18,086 nt of DNA from Oscillospiraceae bacterium (GCA_015064425.1 SVSF01000027.1:1-18086); one strand, 5' to 3'. Counted from the first letter of the stretch, positions 1 through 7,137 are shown. Notes: generated by a model from the sequence alone, not told the origin. Numbers and translations: made by a program.

Positions 1-92
1 TATTATAATATATCATAAATGTAAATTCAATATATATAAAAATTTATCTTTCTGTATATTTATTTTGTTCTTTTTCTGTCGAATAAAAATTA

Positions 93-121
93 TTGCTTAT
101 TTCTGTATCTAATGTTATAAT
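93..121 (+). promoter_or_regulatory. Promoter of the zinc-ribbon gene
   Basis: A -35-like TTGCTT (93-98) is separated by 17 bp from a perfect TATAAT (116-121). A TG at 113-114 makes it an extended -10 (TGTTATAAT). The predicted transcription start is near 128, leaving a leader of about 38 nt. The surrounding 1-130 is very AT-rich and holds no gene that I can see. Confidence 0.6.
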
Positions 122-165
122 TATTTTAGCGATATCCGAAATCTAGAAAAGGATCGGTGAAAAAT

Positions 166-948
166 ATGTTTTGTACTAATTGCGGAACAAGGCTTATAGA
201 CGGAGCAAAATTCTGCGGTAATTGCGGAGAAAAGGCAATGGTATTGCCCTCTCCTGAGATCACGGCGGTAAAAGAAGAACTCATTGAAGAAGAAAAAGCT
301 TTTGATGAAGCAGCTTCCGATGCAGCAGTGCTTGTCACCTCGCTTGACGTATGCGAGGACGAAAAAGCCGAAGCTGATGCAGCAGAGGAAATTGCCGCAG
401 AAGAAGGCGAAAAGGGCGAAGAACTTGTTACAGAAGATAATGCAGACGATGTTGCTGTCGAAGAAACGGCAAAGGATGCTTTTGAAGACGAAGCTGTCTC
501 AAAGGATGCAACAGCCGATACATCGGTCATTGATGAGGCGGCAGCTGCCGAGACCGAGATCGAAAGCGATGCAACACGTGAATTCGTACCCGAGAAAAAA
601 TACGTATCGGAGGACTACACACGGTATGAAGCACCCAAGCCTCAGACTGTACGTATTGACCCCAGATATAAGCCTCTCGGTACCGGAAGCTTTATCGGGA
701 TGTGGTTCTTAATGCTCATCCCCGTTGTAAACCTCATACTCCTTCTTGTTTGGGCATTTAGCTCACGCACCAATTTCAACAGAAAGAGCTATGCAAGAGC
801 AATACTCATAATGTCTGTTATTTCCATAGTCCTTACGGCAGTTCTCGTAATACTGGGTATCCAGTTCGGTCTGTATCTTGTAGAGACTTACGTATATCCC
901 TTTATTCCGGAGCTTGAGGAATTTATTACGTACATCACGGAATTTTGA
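166..948 (+). CDS. Zinc-ribbon membrane protein with acidic linker
   Basis: The protein begins with a zinc ribbon of two CxxC pairs (CTNC and CGNC) in the first 25 residues. Then comes a region of about 130 residues dominated by Glu, Asp and Ala that is probably disordered. Near the C-terminus are two hydrophobic helices separated by a short basic loop (around NFNRKSYAR), followed by an amphipathic tail. This layout is common among uncharacterised Clostridia proteins; no enzymatic motif is visible and the function is unknown. The ribbon would be cytoplasmic and might bind zinc, protein or nucleic acid (inference). The start is uncertain: ATG at 166 gives the usual short MFCxNCG beginning, while an in-frame GTG at 157 lies only 3 nt after AAAAGGA, which is too close for a good ribosome binding site. 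The gene is monocistronic, with its own promoter and terminator. Confidence 0.8.
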   Translation: MFCTNCGTRLIDGAKFCGNCGEKAMVLPSPEITAVKEELIEEEKAFDEAASDAAVLVTSLDVCEDEKAEADAAEEIAAEEGEKGEELVTEDNADDVAVEETAKDAFEDEAVSKDATADTSVIDEAAAAETEIESDATREFVPEKKYVSEDYTRYEAPKPQTVRIDPRYKPLGTGSFIGMWFLMLIPVVNLILLLVWAFSSRTNFNRKSYARAILIMSVISIVLTAVLVILGIQFGLYLVETYVYPFIPELEEFITYITEF

Positions 949-958
949 TAATATTTTT

Positions 959-989
959 AAAACGGGGCAATTTTTTGCTCCGTTTTATT
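959..989 (+). terminator. Rho-independent terminator after the zinc-ribbon gene
   Basis: AAAACGGGGCAA (959-970) pairs with TTGCTCCGTTTT (975-986) across a TTTT loop; the 12-bp stem has one G-U pair and is followed by a T-rich run. It lies 10 nt after the stop codon. Its 3' edge abuts the promoter of the next gene. Confidence 0.8.
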
Positions 990-1016
990 TACTTTTGAAA
1001 GAAAAAGTGATATAAT
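988..1016 (+). promoter_or_regulatory. Promoter of the metal-binding lipoprotein gene
   Basis: TTTACT (988-993), a 17-bp spacer and a perfect TATAAT (1011-1016) with TG at 1008-1009 (extended -10). The predicted start of transcription is about 1023, at the left edge of the Zur/Fur-like palindrome, so a bound repressor would cover the initiation site. Confidence 0.7.
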
Positions 1017-1021
1017 CCAAA

Positions 1022-1040
1022 TTTGAGAATGATTTTCAAA
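1022..1040 (+). promoter_or_regulatory. Zur/Fur-family operator
   Basis: TTTGAGAATGATTTTCAAA is a 9-1-9 inverted repeat with a single mismatch. Its 15-bp core TGAGAATGATTTTCA has the 7-1-7 layout of Fur-family sites and differs by one base from TGAAAATGATTTTCA, the form I recall for actinobacterial Zur boxes. It covers the predicted transcription start and ends 2 nt before the GGAG ribosome binding site of a metal-binding lipoprotein gene, which suits zinc-dependent repression. Zur rather than Fur is inferred from the neighbouring gene. Confidence 0.7.
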
Positions 1041-1052
1041 TTGGAGAAACAA

Positions 1053-1991
1053 ATGAAAAGAATAATATCTGTAATACTGCTTGCTGTTCTTCTCTTATCA
1101 TCCTGTTCCTTGGGTGAAAAGGAGTTTGACGGCAAAATATCCGTTGTAAGCACAGTATTTCCCTCATATGATTTTGCAAGAAACGTGGGCGGTGAAAACG
1201 TAAACGTAACCATGCTCATTCCTCCCGGAACGGAAAGCCATTCATATGAGCCGACTCCCGGAGATATTGTGAAAATAAACACTGCCGATCTTCTTGTATG
1301 TGTGGGCGGTGAATCAGAAAGCTGGCTTGACAAGATAATTACATCAAACGGCAAGGAGATAAAGGTGCTCCGCATGATGGAGTGTACAGAGCTTCTCGAA
1401 GACAAGCTTGTTGAGGGCATGGAGGAAGAGGAGCACAGTCATGACCATACAAAAAAAGAATACGACGAGCACGTATGGACCTCTCCCGTAAATGCTGTAA
1501 AGATATCGGAGGCTTTACGTGATGCGCTTTGCGAGATAGATGCAGAAAACAGCGGCAGCTACAAAGAAAACTGCGAAAAGTATACCAAAAAGCTCTGCGA
1601 CCTTGACTCGGACATAAGAGATGCGATCGTTTCTTCGGAAAATAGGACCGTAATATTTGCCGACCGTTTCCCTTTCAGATATTTTGCGGAGGAGTACGGT
1701 CTTAAGTACTACGCCGCCTTTCCCGGTTGTTCGGGACTGTCCGAGCCCGGAGCAAAGACAGTGGCATTCCTTGCCGATAAGGTAGAGGAACTTTCCCTCC
1801 CCGCGGTATTTATTCTCGAATTCTCAAGAGGTACCATAGCGGAAAGCATATGTGAGCGTTATCCCGCCGCCGTACTGCGCTTCCACTCCTGCCACAACGT
1901 AAGTACAGAAGATTTTTCGGCAGGTATTGGTTATATAGAGCTTATGGAAGAAAATCTCAAAAATCTGAAAACGGCATTGGAAATTGAATAA
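1053..1991 (+). CDS. Zinc/manganese ABC transporter substrate-binding lipoprotein (TroA/ZnuA family)
   Basis: This is a 312-residue extracytoplasmic metal-binding lipoprotein of the cluster A-I (ZnuA/TroA/AdcA) type, which delivers Zn2+ or Mn2+ to an ABC permease. The signal peptide ends in the lipobox LSSC (Cys18). The N-lobe holds the SHSYEPTP motif with His63. A charged loop EEEEHSHDH (124-132) resembles the His-rich zinc-collecting loop of ZnuA and precedes EHVWTSP with His140. In the C-lobe, the canonical HDAFGYF is replaced by DRFPFRYF and there is an RFHSCHNVS motif, a variant I associate with Firmicutes members. The ATG at 1053 was chosen because GGAG (1043-1046) sits 6 nt before it and the signal peptide starts there; an in-frame upstream codon at 1023 lies inside the operator. 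No ATPase or permease gene is adjacent. Zinc is favoured over manganese because of the His-rich loop and the Zur-like operator. Confidence 0.88.
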   Translation: MKRIISVILLAVLLLSSCSLGEKEFDGKISVVSTVFPSYDFARNVGGENVNVTMLIPPGTESHSYEPTPGDIVKINTADLLVCVGGESESWLDKIITSNGKEIKVLRMMECTELLEDKLVEGMEEEEHSHDHTKKEYDEHVWTSPVNAVKISEALRDALCEIDAENSGSYKENCEKYTKKLCDLDSDIRDAIVSSENRTVIFADRFPFRYFAEEYGLKYYAAFPGCSGLSEPGAKTVAFLADKVEELSLPAVFILEFSRGTIAESICERYPAAVLRFHSCHNVSTEDFSAGIGYIELMEENLKNLKTALEIE

Positions 1992-1997
1992 AGATAA

Positions 1998-2033
1998 AGC
2001 GTCAGCCTTGTTATAGGCCTGACGCTCTTTTAT
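1998..2033 (+). terminator. Terminator after the metal-binding lipoprotein gene
   Basis: AGCGTCAG (1998-2005) pairs with CTGACGCT (2019-2026); inside, CCT/AGG extends the stem past one bulged C. A CTTTTATTT tract follows. It lies 6 nt after the stop codon. Confidence 0.85.
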
Positions 2034-2094
2034 TTGTATCATCTCTCTTCCATTTTGAATAAACTGTAAATGACGAGAAAAGGAGGAGATAGAA

Positions 2095-2517
2095 TTGGAA
2101 AACACTCTTGTCACAAGACTTAAAGAATATATAATCAATGAGCTCAGCTCATCTGCTCTCTACAAAAAGCTGGCCGAGATAGCCCCCGATGAAGAATCCA
2201 AAGGATTCTTGGAGGAATTTGCCGCTGACGAATACGGACACGCGGAAATATTCAAGCGTTTGTACCGCAATATTACAGGTAAGCGTTTCAATCCCGAAAC
2301 AGAAGCTCCTCAGCTTATGGGTACTTATTTTGAAATAATCAACGGCAGAATACCCGATGAGAGCGGAGACTACCGCAAGTACATGGAAGAGTACATCAAC
2401 AGCGGGCTAAGTGCTCCTCACAGAAACGTATTTTGGGAAGCGGCACAGGATGAAAACGTTCACGCTAACCGTCTGCAATTTCTCTACAACAAAGCAATGA
2501 TGGAGTCCGACGTATAA
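2095..2517 (+). CDS. Ferritin-like diiron protein (rubrerythrin-type domain)
   Basis: A 140-residue all-helical protein with diiron-site spacing. Glu16 lies in helix 1, Glu46 and His49 in a DEYGHAEIF helix, and Glu120 and His123 in a DENVHANR helix; the additional Glu from the middle helices could be Glu80 or Glu98. This matches the rubrerythrin/ferritin-like superfamily, whose members detoxify peroxide or handle iron in anaerobes. There is no C-terminal rubredoxin CxxC domain, so it is the short form and would need an external electron donor. The start is a TTG at 2095, supported by a strong AGGAGG at 2081-2086 with 8-nt spacing; the ATG at 2070 is out of frame. I see no clear promoter in the 60 bp upstream, so it may depend on read-through from the metal-binding gene or on a non-consensus promoter. 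The exact substrate is not predictable. Confidence 0.8.
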   Translation: MENTLVTRLKEYIINELSSSALYKKLAEIAPDEESKGFLEEFAADEYGHAEIFKRLYRNITGKRFNPETEAPQLMGTYFEIINGRIPDESGDYRKYMEEYINSGLSAPHRNVFWEAAQDENVHANRLQFLYNKAMMESDV

Positions 2518-2561
2518 AATAGAATTCGGCGTTGTGTCAAACACAACGCCGAATTCTATTA
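2517..2561. terminator. Bidirectional terminator between convergent genes
   Basis: A perfect 19-bp inverted repeat (2518-2536 and 2542-2560) with a TCAAA loop, A-rich on the left and T-rich on the right. It starts at the last base of the ferritin-like gene's stop codon (2517) and overlaps by two bases the stop codon of the opposing HD-domain gene (2559-2561). One hairpin therefore serves both directions. Confidence 0.85.
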
Positions 2562-3218
2562 CATAAGAGACTGTCCGTTTATGCTGAGTTCGAACTTGAG
2601 CCCCAGCGCTTCTGCTGCCTTGCGGCAAAGTATCATTCTCTCTAAAAATATTTCGAAATATTCCGTTACAGAGCTGTATTCCGTATCGATATCCAAGGAA
2701 AGACAGATAGTGCTCTTATCCTCACTTATTATCAAAGATGACTTTTCAACGGAATAGTTGACGTTATCGTGCTTATCGTGATTCTTTACGTCAAAGTTAC
2801 GTACGCGGCTCCTGCGCACATCGGACTTGTCCGCTATTATCAAGGCCGCCGCCATAGGACTGACGGGCACGCCTGTACCCTCGTCGTGATTTCCTATAGC
2901 CGTAACTATGGAGGCGATCTCCTCGGGATCCATTCCCATTTTGTCAAGCAATCTGAAAGCCATTACCGCTCCGCTCTGGGAGTGCTCTACACGATTTACG
3001 ATATTTCCTATATCGTGAAGATGTCCCGCTATTTTGACAAGCTCCTGCTCCCTTTCTGTGTATCCGAGCTCTGACAAAATATATCCCGCCCTTTTCGCCA
3101 CCATACCCACGTGGGCAAAGCTATGCTCCGTATATCCGAGAGCAAGAAGAGACTCGTCGGCTTTTTTTATATACACATCGATGACCTTACTGTTTTTTAT
3201 ATCTTTATAGCTTAGCAT
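2559..3218 (-). CDS. HD-domain phosphohydrolase
   Basis: A 219-residue HD-superfamily protein. The metal-binding set is visible: His36 (HVGMV), His68-Asp69 in GHLHDIGN, His79 (EHSQSG), His111 (GNHDEGTG) and Asp130 (ADKSD). HD proteins with this pattern are metal-dependent phosphohydrolases or phosphodiesterases acting on nucleotides or related phosphates; the extra His79 and His111 suggest a two-metal variant. The C-terminal third (from about residue 150) looks like a small alpha/beta region with no motif that I recognise. No signal peptide or membrane segment is present, so it is cytoplasmic. The start at 3218 is supported by AAGGAG (3230-3225) at 6-nt spacing. The gene is monocistronic: the prfC terminator lies upstream and the shared hairpin downstream. 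The substrate is unknown. Confidence 0.8.
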   Translation of the reverse strand: MLSYKDIKNSKVIDVYIKKADESLLALGYTEHSFAHVGMVAKRAGYILSELGYTEREQELVKIAGHLHDIGNIVNRVEHSQSGAVMAFRLLDKMGMDPEEIASIVTAIGNHDEGTGVPVSPMAAALIIADKSDVRRSRVRNFDVKNHDKHDNVNYSVEKSSLIISEDKSTICLSLDIDTEYSSVTEYFEIFLERMILCRKAAEALGLKFELSINGQSLM

Positions 3219-3519
3219 TCATAACTCCTTTCGAATCCGTATTTCTCGTGATCATCTAAACTTTAATCTATTACTTTTTTCATAAAATATTCCGTATATT
3301 TTTGCTTTTTCTTTATTTTACTATATCATAACATAAAACGGGTAAAAAATAAAGACCCAACAGAAGGACCTTTCAGAAAATAAAAAACTCCGATATAGAA
3401 ACGTCCTCTTCTCTTATGTGTGCCCCTTATTCGGTCTTGCAGATGTATCGAGAAATATAAGAAGCTCGGAGAAATGATAAAACAAGTCCGCAGTTTGCCT
3501 ATCAAACTGCGGACGTTTA
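3219..3519. other. Intergenic region upstream of the HD-domain gene
   Basis: About 300 bp with no convincing coding sequence. It contains the ribosome binding site of the HD-domain gene on the left and the prfC terminator on the right. The HD-gene promoter must lie in the AT-rich part around 3240-3340, but I cannot pick convincing hexamers. A weak long-range pairing exists between CTCCGA (3388-3393) and TCGGAG (3466-3471), with CTTCT.TTAT and ATAAGAAG inside; it is too short to call an RNA gene. Confidence 0.5.
3486..3514 (-). terminator. prfC terminator
   Basis: A perfect 12-bp inverted repeat, GTCCGCAGTTTG (3486-3497) and CAAACTGCGGAC (3503-3514), with a 5-nt loop. On the minus strand it is followed by TTGTTTTATC. 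It lies 5 nt after the prfC stop codon. Confidence 0.88.
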
Positions 3520-5103
3520 TTATTTGCCGAACTCTAAAAGTTTGAGACCTTCGTTATGCTCAATTGTGTAGTTTATGTGCCATTCGCTGTTGAAAAGCAG
3601 GAAGTTGTTTCCCTTGAAATCCTGCACCCACTTAACTTCGAAAAGTCTTAAGTTCTTAGGGTCGATGCCATCGGCAACCCTTCTTATATACTGATAGCTT
3701 AAGGGGTATTTGCGGTACTGTACGCCGTACTCGTTATTCATTCTCGATTCGAGCACATCAAACTGAAGCTCGCCGACAACACCGACTATAACTTTTTCAA
3801 GGCCCGCGCCGGGCTCGATAAACATCTGTATCGCACCTTCTTGGGCTATCTGATTCATACCCTTAGCAAACTGCTTACGTTTCATACTGTCAAGCTGTTC
3901 CACGGTGGCAAAGCATTCGGGAGCAAAGGTGGGTATTCCCTCGAACTTAATATCCATACCCTTGGCGCACACCGTATCGCCTATAGAGAATATACCGGGA
4001 TCGAATACGCCGATTATATCTCCTGCATAAGCCGTATCGATAATAGCTCTTTCCTGGGCCATCATCTGCTGAGGCTGGGAAAGTTTTATCTCCTTGCCTC
4101 CCTGGACGTGGAAATATTCTGTATTTCTGTCAAAGCAACCCGAGCATATGCGCATAAATGCTATTCGGTCGCGGTGCGCCTTGTTCATATTGGCTTGTAT
4201 CTTGAATACGAAAGCTGAGAAATCATCATTTACGGGGTCTATCGTTCTGTCCTCTGTTTTTCTGGGCAGGGGTGAGGTGGTCATCTGCAAGAAGTTTTCA
4301 AGGAAGGTCTCGATACCGAAGTTATTCAGCGCCGAGCCAAAGAACACGGGGCTCTGTTCTCCGCACCTTACCTTTTCTATATCGAAAGCAAAGCAAGCGG
4401 CATCAAGAAGCTCGACCTGCTCGCAAAGCTCCGCTCTCTGATATTCGCCGATAAGGCTGTCAAGCTTTTCCGTATCGGTAATATCGCAGTCAATGGAAGA
4501 AAGTCTGTCTCTACCTCTGTGAGAGTCACCGTAAGCCAGTATCATATGTCTGTCTCTGTCATAGACTCCCTTGAAGCTTACACCGCTTCCGATAGGCCAG
4601 TTTACGGGATATGCACCTATACCGAATTCCTTCTCTATCTCATCCACAAGATCAAAGGGATCTCTTGCGTCGTGGTCAAGCTTGTTAATAAAGGTAAAAA
4701 TGGGAATATGCCTCATTGCGCAGACCTTGAAGAGCTTTCTGGTCTGGGGCTCAATACCCTTTGCAGCATCTATTACCATTACGGCGCTGTCCGCCGCCAT
4801 AAGCGTTCTGTAAGTGTCCTCGGAGAAGTCCTGGTGTCCGGGTGTATCAAGTATATTGATACAGTATCCGTCATACTCAAACTGCATTACTGATGATGTT
4901 ATGGAAATACCCCTCTTCTTCTCCATTTCCATCCAGTCAGAGACCGCATGTCTGTCGGAGGCTTTACCCTTTACGGAACCCGCAGACTGTATGGCGCCTC
5001 CGTAAAGAAGGAATTTTTCCGTAAGAGTAGTCTTACCTGCGTCGGGGTGGGATATGATGGCAAAGGTACGCCTTCTGTTTATCTCATTTTGAATATTCGT
5101 CAC
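3520..5103 (-). CDS. prfC: Peptide chain release factor 3 (RF3)
   Basis: A 527-residue translational GTPase of the RF3 family, which removes RF1/RF2 from the ribosome after termination. The G domain shows the P-loop HPDAGKTT (19-26), the switch-I region with KKRGISITSS (62-71), DTPGHQDF (86-93) and NKLD (140-143). The domain order and the length close to E. coli RF3 (529 aa) fit full-length RF3 rather than EF-G or TypA. The start is a GTG at 5103 with GAGG at 5114-5111 (7-nt spacing), and the protein begins in the usual way just before RRRTFAIISHPDAGKTT. It is the second gene of an operon, 26 bp after the amidohydrolase, and I see no promoter in that gap. A 12-bp hairpin terminates it. Confidence 0.97.
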   Translation of the reverse strand: MTNIQNEINRRRTFAIISHPDAGKTTLTEKFLLYGGAIQSAGSVKGKASDRHAVSDWMEMEKKRGISITSSVMQFEYDGYCINILDTPGHQDFSEDTYRTLMAADSAVMVIDAAKGIEPQTRKLFKVCAMRHIPIFTFINKLDHDARDPFDLVDEIEKEFGIGAYPVNWPIGSGVSFKGVYDRDRHMILAYGDSHRGRDRLSSIDCDITDTEKLDSLIGEYQRAELCEQVELLDAACFAFDIEKVRCGEQSPVFFGSALNNFGIETFLENFLQMTTSPLPRKTEDRTIDPVNDDFSAFVFKIQANMNKAHRDRIAFMRICSGCFDRNTEYFHVQGGKEIKLSQPQQMMAQERAIIDTAYAGDIIGVFDPGIFSIGDTVCAKGMDIKFEGIPTFAPECFATVEQLDSMKRKQFAKGMNQIAQEGAIQMFIEPGAGLEKVIVGVVGELQFDVLESRMNNEYGVQYRKYPLSYQYIRRVADGIDPKNLRLFEVKWVQDFKGNNFLLFNSEWHINYTIEHNEGLKLLEFGK

Positions 5104-5129
5104 GTCAAAACCTCGTTATATATCTTTAT

Positions 5130-5933
5130 TTATTCACCGTGTTTTATACCGAGAACTCTCTCGGCGTTTTTATAAAGGATAAGCTCTCTTTCTTCGTCAG
5201 TCAAGGGCATCTTCATAAAGCGTTCCAGTTCTTCCTCCGGGGTCCACATAGGGTAGTCCGTTCCGAAGAACACTCTGTCGGCACCGTATACTCTTACAAG
5301 CTCAGCTCCCTTTTCCGGACTGATGGCAAATAGCGAGGATGAACAGTCAAAATACAGATTCGGAATTCCCGCGCAAAGTCTTTCCGCTTCATCCCACATA
5401 GAATATCCCCCGAAATGGGCACCGATAAAGATCAGATTCTCATAGATCCTCGTTATAGGTTCGAGTCTGTTGGGATTGGAAAGATCGTAACGCGAGTCAC
5501 CTGTATGGAGCAATACAGGCAGACTCTTCTTTTCGCATATTTCATATATCTTAAGGCATCTGAAATCATCCAGTTTAAAGCCTTGAATATCGGGATGAAG
5601 CTTAACGCCTTTAAGCCCCATATCCATAAGCCGATCTATATCGTAAGCAACGTCTTCACTGTCAGGATGCAGAGTGCCGTATCCCGTAAATACTTCCGGA
5701 TGTTCCTTTACCGTATCGGAGATAAATCTGTTTATAGTCTCCACCTGAGCAGGCTTCGTTGCTACTGAATGTATAAGCATTCTGCCTATGCCTGCCTTTT
5801 TGCTTTCCCTCAGCAAAGTATCCACAGTTCCGTCAAGTCCCATGGGTATATCGTAAAACCTGCCTACGCTTTCAACTGCGCGGGAAGCGATTTTTTCGGG
5901 ATATACGTGACAGTGTACGTCAGTTATAAACAT
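5130..5933 (-). CDS. Metal-dependent amidohydrolase, TIM-barrel (amidohydrolase-2 type)
   Basis: A 267-residue cytoplasmic TIM-barrel hydrolase. Metal ligands are HCH-type His7 and His9 in DVHCHVYPEK, His113 (GVKLHPDIQGF), His143 (LLHTGDS), a further His in GAHFGG, and Asp226 (FFGTDYPMW). This is the signature of the amidohydrolase-2 family (PF04909), which includes decarboxylases and lactone or amide hydrolases; the substrate cannot be told. The start is placed at 5933, where AGAGGAAG (5948-5941) lies 7 nt upstream and the protein begins right at the first beta strand; a longer in-frame version starting at 5969 would begin at the predicted transcription start, so it is rejected. It heads an operon with prfC, without an obvious functional link. 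Confidence 0.88.
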   Translation of the reverse strand: MFITDVHCHVYPEKIASRAVESVGRFYDIPMGLDGTVDTLLRESKKAGIGRMLIHSVATKPAQVETINRFISDTVKEHPEVFTGYGTLHPDSEDVAYDIDRLMDMGLKGVKLHPDIQGFKLDDFRCLKIYEICEKKSLPVLLHTGDSRYDLSNPNRLEPITRIYENLIFIGAHFGGYSMWDEAERLCAGIPNLYFDCSSSLFAISPEKGAELVRVYGADRVFFGTDYPMWTPEEELERFMKMPLTDEERELILYKNAERVLGIKHGE

Positions 5934-5951
5934 TTGATATCTTCCTCTCCC

Positions 5952-5966
5952 GCAAGATGTTCTTGC
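5952..5966 (-). promoter_or_regulatory. Palindrome just downstream of the amidohydrolase transcription start
   Basis: GCAAGA-TGT-TCTTGC, a perfect 6-3-6 inverted repeat, spans about +3 to +17 of the predicted transcript and ends just before the ribosome binding site. It could be a repressor operator or a small leader hairpin. The regulator is unknown. Confidence 0.4.
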
Positions 5967-5975
5967 CAACTAAAT

Positions 5976-6004
5976 ATTATATCAGAAAATCAAATTATTT
6001 TCAA
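5976..6004 (-). promoter_or_regulatory. Promoter of the amidohydrolase-prfC operon
   Basis: On the minus strand TTGAAA (6004-5999), a 17-bp spacer and a perfect TATAAT (5981-5976), preceded by TGA (extended -10). The predicted start is near 5969. Confidence 0.8.
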
Positions 6005-6022
6005 TCATATTTTTATATAAAA

Positions 6023-6048
6023 ACAGCTTTCCAAAAAAGGAAAGCTGT
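6023..6048 (-). terminator. Terminator of the LysR-type gene
   Basis: ACAGCTTTCC (6023-6032) and GGAAAGCTGT (6039-6048) form a perfect 10-bp stem with a 6-nt loop. On the minus strand it is followed by TTTTTATATAAAAATATG. It lies 7 nt after the stop codon of the LysR-type gene and separates it from the amidohydrolase promoter. Confidence 0.88.
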
Positions 6049-6055
6049 CTGTCGT

Positions 6056-6952
6056 TCATATGCTTTTTATAGTACTCTGATACCGCTTGATAATATCGTT
6101 CAAAAAATCTATATACCCAAAATCTTTATTATAGGCAATGTTCATTTCTCTCATCATAGTGAGATTCTCTACGGGAAGTACAGTGAGTTCTCCCTTCTTC
6201 AGCTCGTCCATACACGCACTCTTGGGAAGGACCGATACTCCCAGCCCCTTTCTTACAAGATCTTTTATGGTAGCAACATTGTCCACTTCAAGCGCAACAT
6301 TAAAATTCTCGATAGACTCGTTTACACTCATAAGTGTCGCTTCAAAAAGCTGTCTTGTTGTGGAAGAAGGTAAGCGCAGTATCATATTTTCCCTTTTTAA
6401 TTGCTCTATAGTTACCATAGAATGCGTAGACAGAGGATTGTTATTCCCGATAACACATACCAAATGGTCGGTATCCAGCATAAAATAGTTAAGATTTTGA
6501 GAAAAACGCTTTCCGTCAATAATTGCAATATCTATCACATAAGTTTCAAGCATATCATAAAGCTTATTTATTGTATCCGTAGTTATCGTTATGTTTATAT
6601 GGGGATGTGCGTTCACGTATTTTGCAAGAACCTCTACAATGGCGTTGTTTTCGGAGGTATGTGTAATGCCGATACGCAGGCGAGAAAGACTTCTTCTGTC
6701 GCCTGACATTTCGGATATCATCTTGTCATGGATCGCCTTGAGCCTTTTTGCGTATTTTACCGCAACTTTGCCCTCCTCCGTAAGTCTAAAATCGCCTCTC
6801 CCGCGCAAAAACAGCTTCACTCCGTACTGACTCTCAAGCTGTGTGATATGATGGCTTACCGCAGGCTGAGTAAGGGAAAGTATCTCCGCCGCTTTGGTAA
6901 AATTCCTACATTCGGCTACAGTAAGAAGGGTCTCCAACTTTATGTCGAGCAT
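6056..6952 (-). CDS. LysR-type transcriptional regulator
   Basis: A 298-residue LysR-family regulator of standard length. The N-terminal winged helix-turn-helix is clear (residues about 3-62, with FTKAAEILSLTQPAVSHHITQLE at 18-40), followed by a linker helix and a two-lobed periplasmic-binding-like effector domain from about residue 92. These proteins bind DNA as tetramers and respond to a small co-inducer; the ligand cannot be predicted. The start at 6952 has GAGGA about 9 nt upstream. The gene is divergent from the antiporter-mgtC operon, and the 229-bp gap holds both promoters and a perfect palindrome. This is the arrangement typical of LysR regulators that control a divergent target and themselves, so regulation of ion transport is the best inference. 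Confidence 0.93.
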   Translation of the reverse strand: MLDIKLETLLTVAECRNFTKAAEILSLTQPAVSHHITQLESQYGVKLFLRGRGDFRLTEEGKVAVKYAKRLKAIHDKMISEMSGDRRSLSRLRIGITHTSENNAIVEVLAKYVNAHPHINITITTDTINKLYDMLETYVIDIAIIDGKRFSQNLNYFMLDTDHLVCVIGNNNPLSTHSMVTIEQLKRENMILRLPSSTTRQLFEATLMSVNESIENFNVALEVDNVATIKDLVRKGLGVSVLPKSACMDELKKGELTVLPVENLTMMREMNIAYNKDFGYIDFLNDIIKRYQSTIKSI

Positions 6953-7035
6953 AGTATTTTCCTCTTCGAATAAATTTTCTTAATGAAACACAAAAATATT
7001 ATAATTTGTTTTTTGCGTCTCTTTAGGATAATATA

Positions 7036-7064
7036 TATATATCATATTTTTTCACATATTTCAA
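7036..7064 (-). promoter_or_regulatory. Promoter of the LysR-type gene
   Basis: On the minus strand TTGAAA (7064-7059), a 17-bp spacer, and TATATA (7041-7036) preceded by TGA (extended -10). The leader is about 75 nt. A second TATAAT-like sequence nearer the gene (around 7000) lacks a -35 and was not chosen. Confidence 0.6.
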
Positions 7065-7067
7065 GAG

Positions 7068-7081
7068 CTTTTTCGAAAAAG
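7068..7081. promoter_or_regulatory. Candidate regulator operator between divergent promoters
   Basis: CTTTTTCGAAAAAG is a perfect 14-bp palindrome. It begins 4 bp upstream of the LysR-gene -35 (centre near -45) and is centred near -70 of the predicted antiporter promoter, a distance typical for LysR recognition sites. It does not contain the usual symmetric T-N11-A, so assignment to this LysR is inference. Confidence 0.45.
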
Positions 7082-7107
7082 ATGTATTTTGTTGTCATTC
7101 GGCAAAC

Positions 7108-7137
7108 TTGACACCGCTTAACTTTTTCAAGCATAAA
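7108..7137 (+). promoter_or_regulatory. Promoter of the antiporter-mgtC operon
   Basis: A perfect TTGACA (7108-7113), an 18-bp spacer and CATAAA (7132-7137; 4 of 6 matches). The weak -10 and absence of an extended TG contrast with the other promoters here and would fit a promoter that needs an activator. Confidence 0.5.

Noticed and set aside
126..530. Ser/Ala-rich minus-strand frame opposite the zinc-ribbon gene
   Set aside because: Its composition is simply the complement of the Glu/Asp/Ala-rich linker of the real protein; no start signal is seen.
3388..3471. Possible structured RNA (CTCCGA ... TCGGAG with inner pairing)
   Set aside because: The stems are only 6-8 bp and separated by tens of bases, with no recognised riboswitch or small-RNA features and no clear promoter.
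5934..5969. Longer amidohydrolase start at 5969
   Set aside because: It coincides with the predicted transcription start and leaves no room for a ribosome binding site; the 5933 ATG has AGAGGAAG at the right distance.
7029..7041. AT dinucleotide run
   Set aside because: Short simple repeat overlapping a -10 region; probably just AT-rich promoter DNA.
7093..7113. TGTCA-N11-TGACA inverted repeat over the antiporter -35
   Set aside because: The right arm is the -35 hexamer itself and the arms are only 5 bp; the 14-bp palindrome at 7068-7081 is the better operator candidate.
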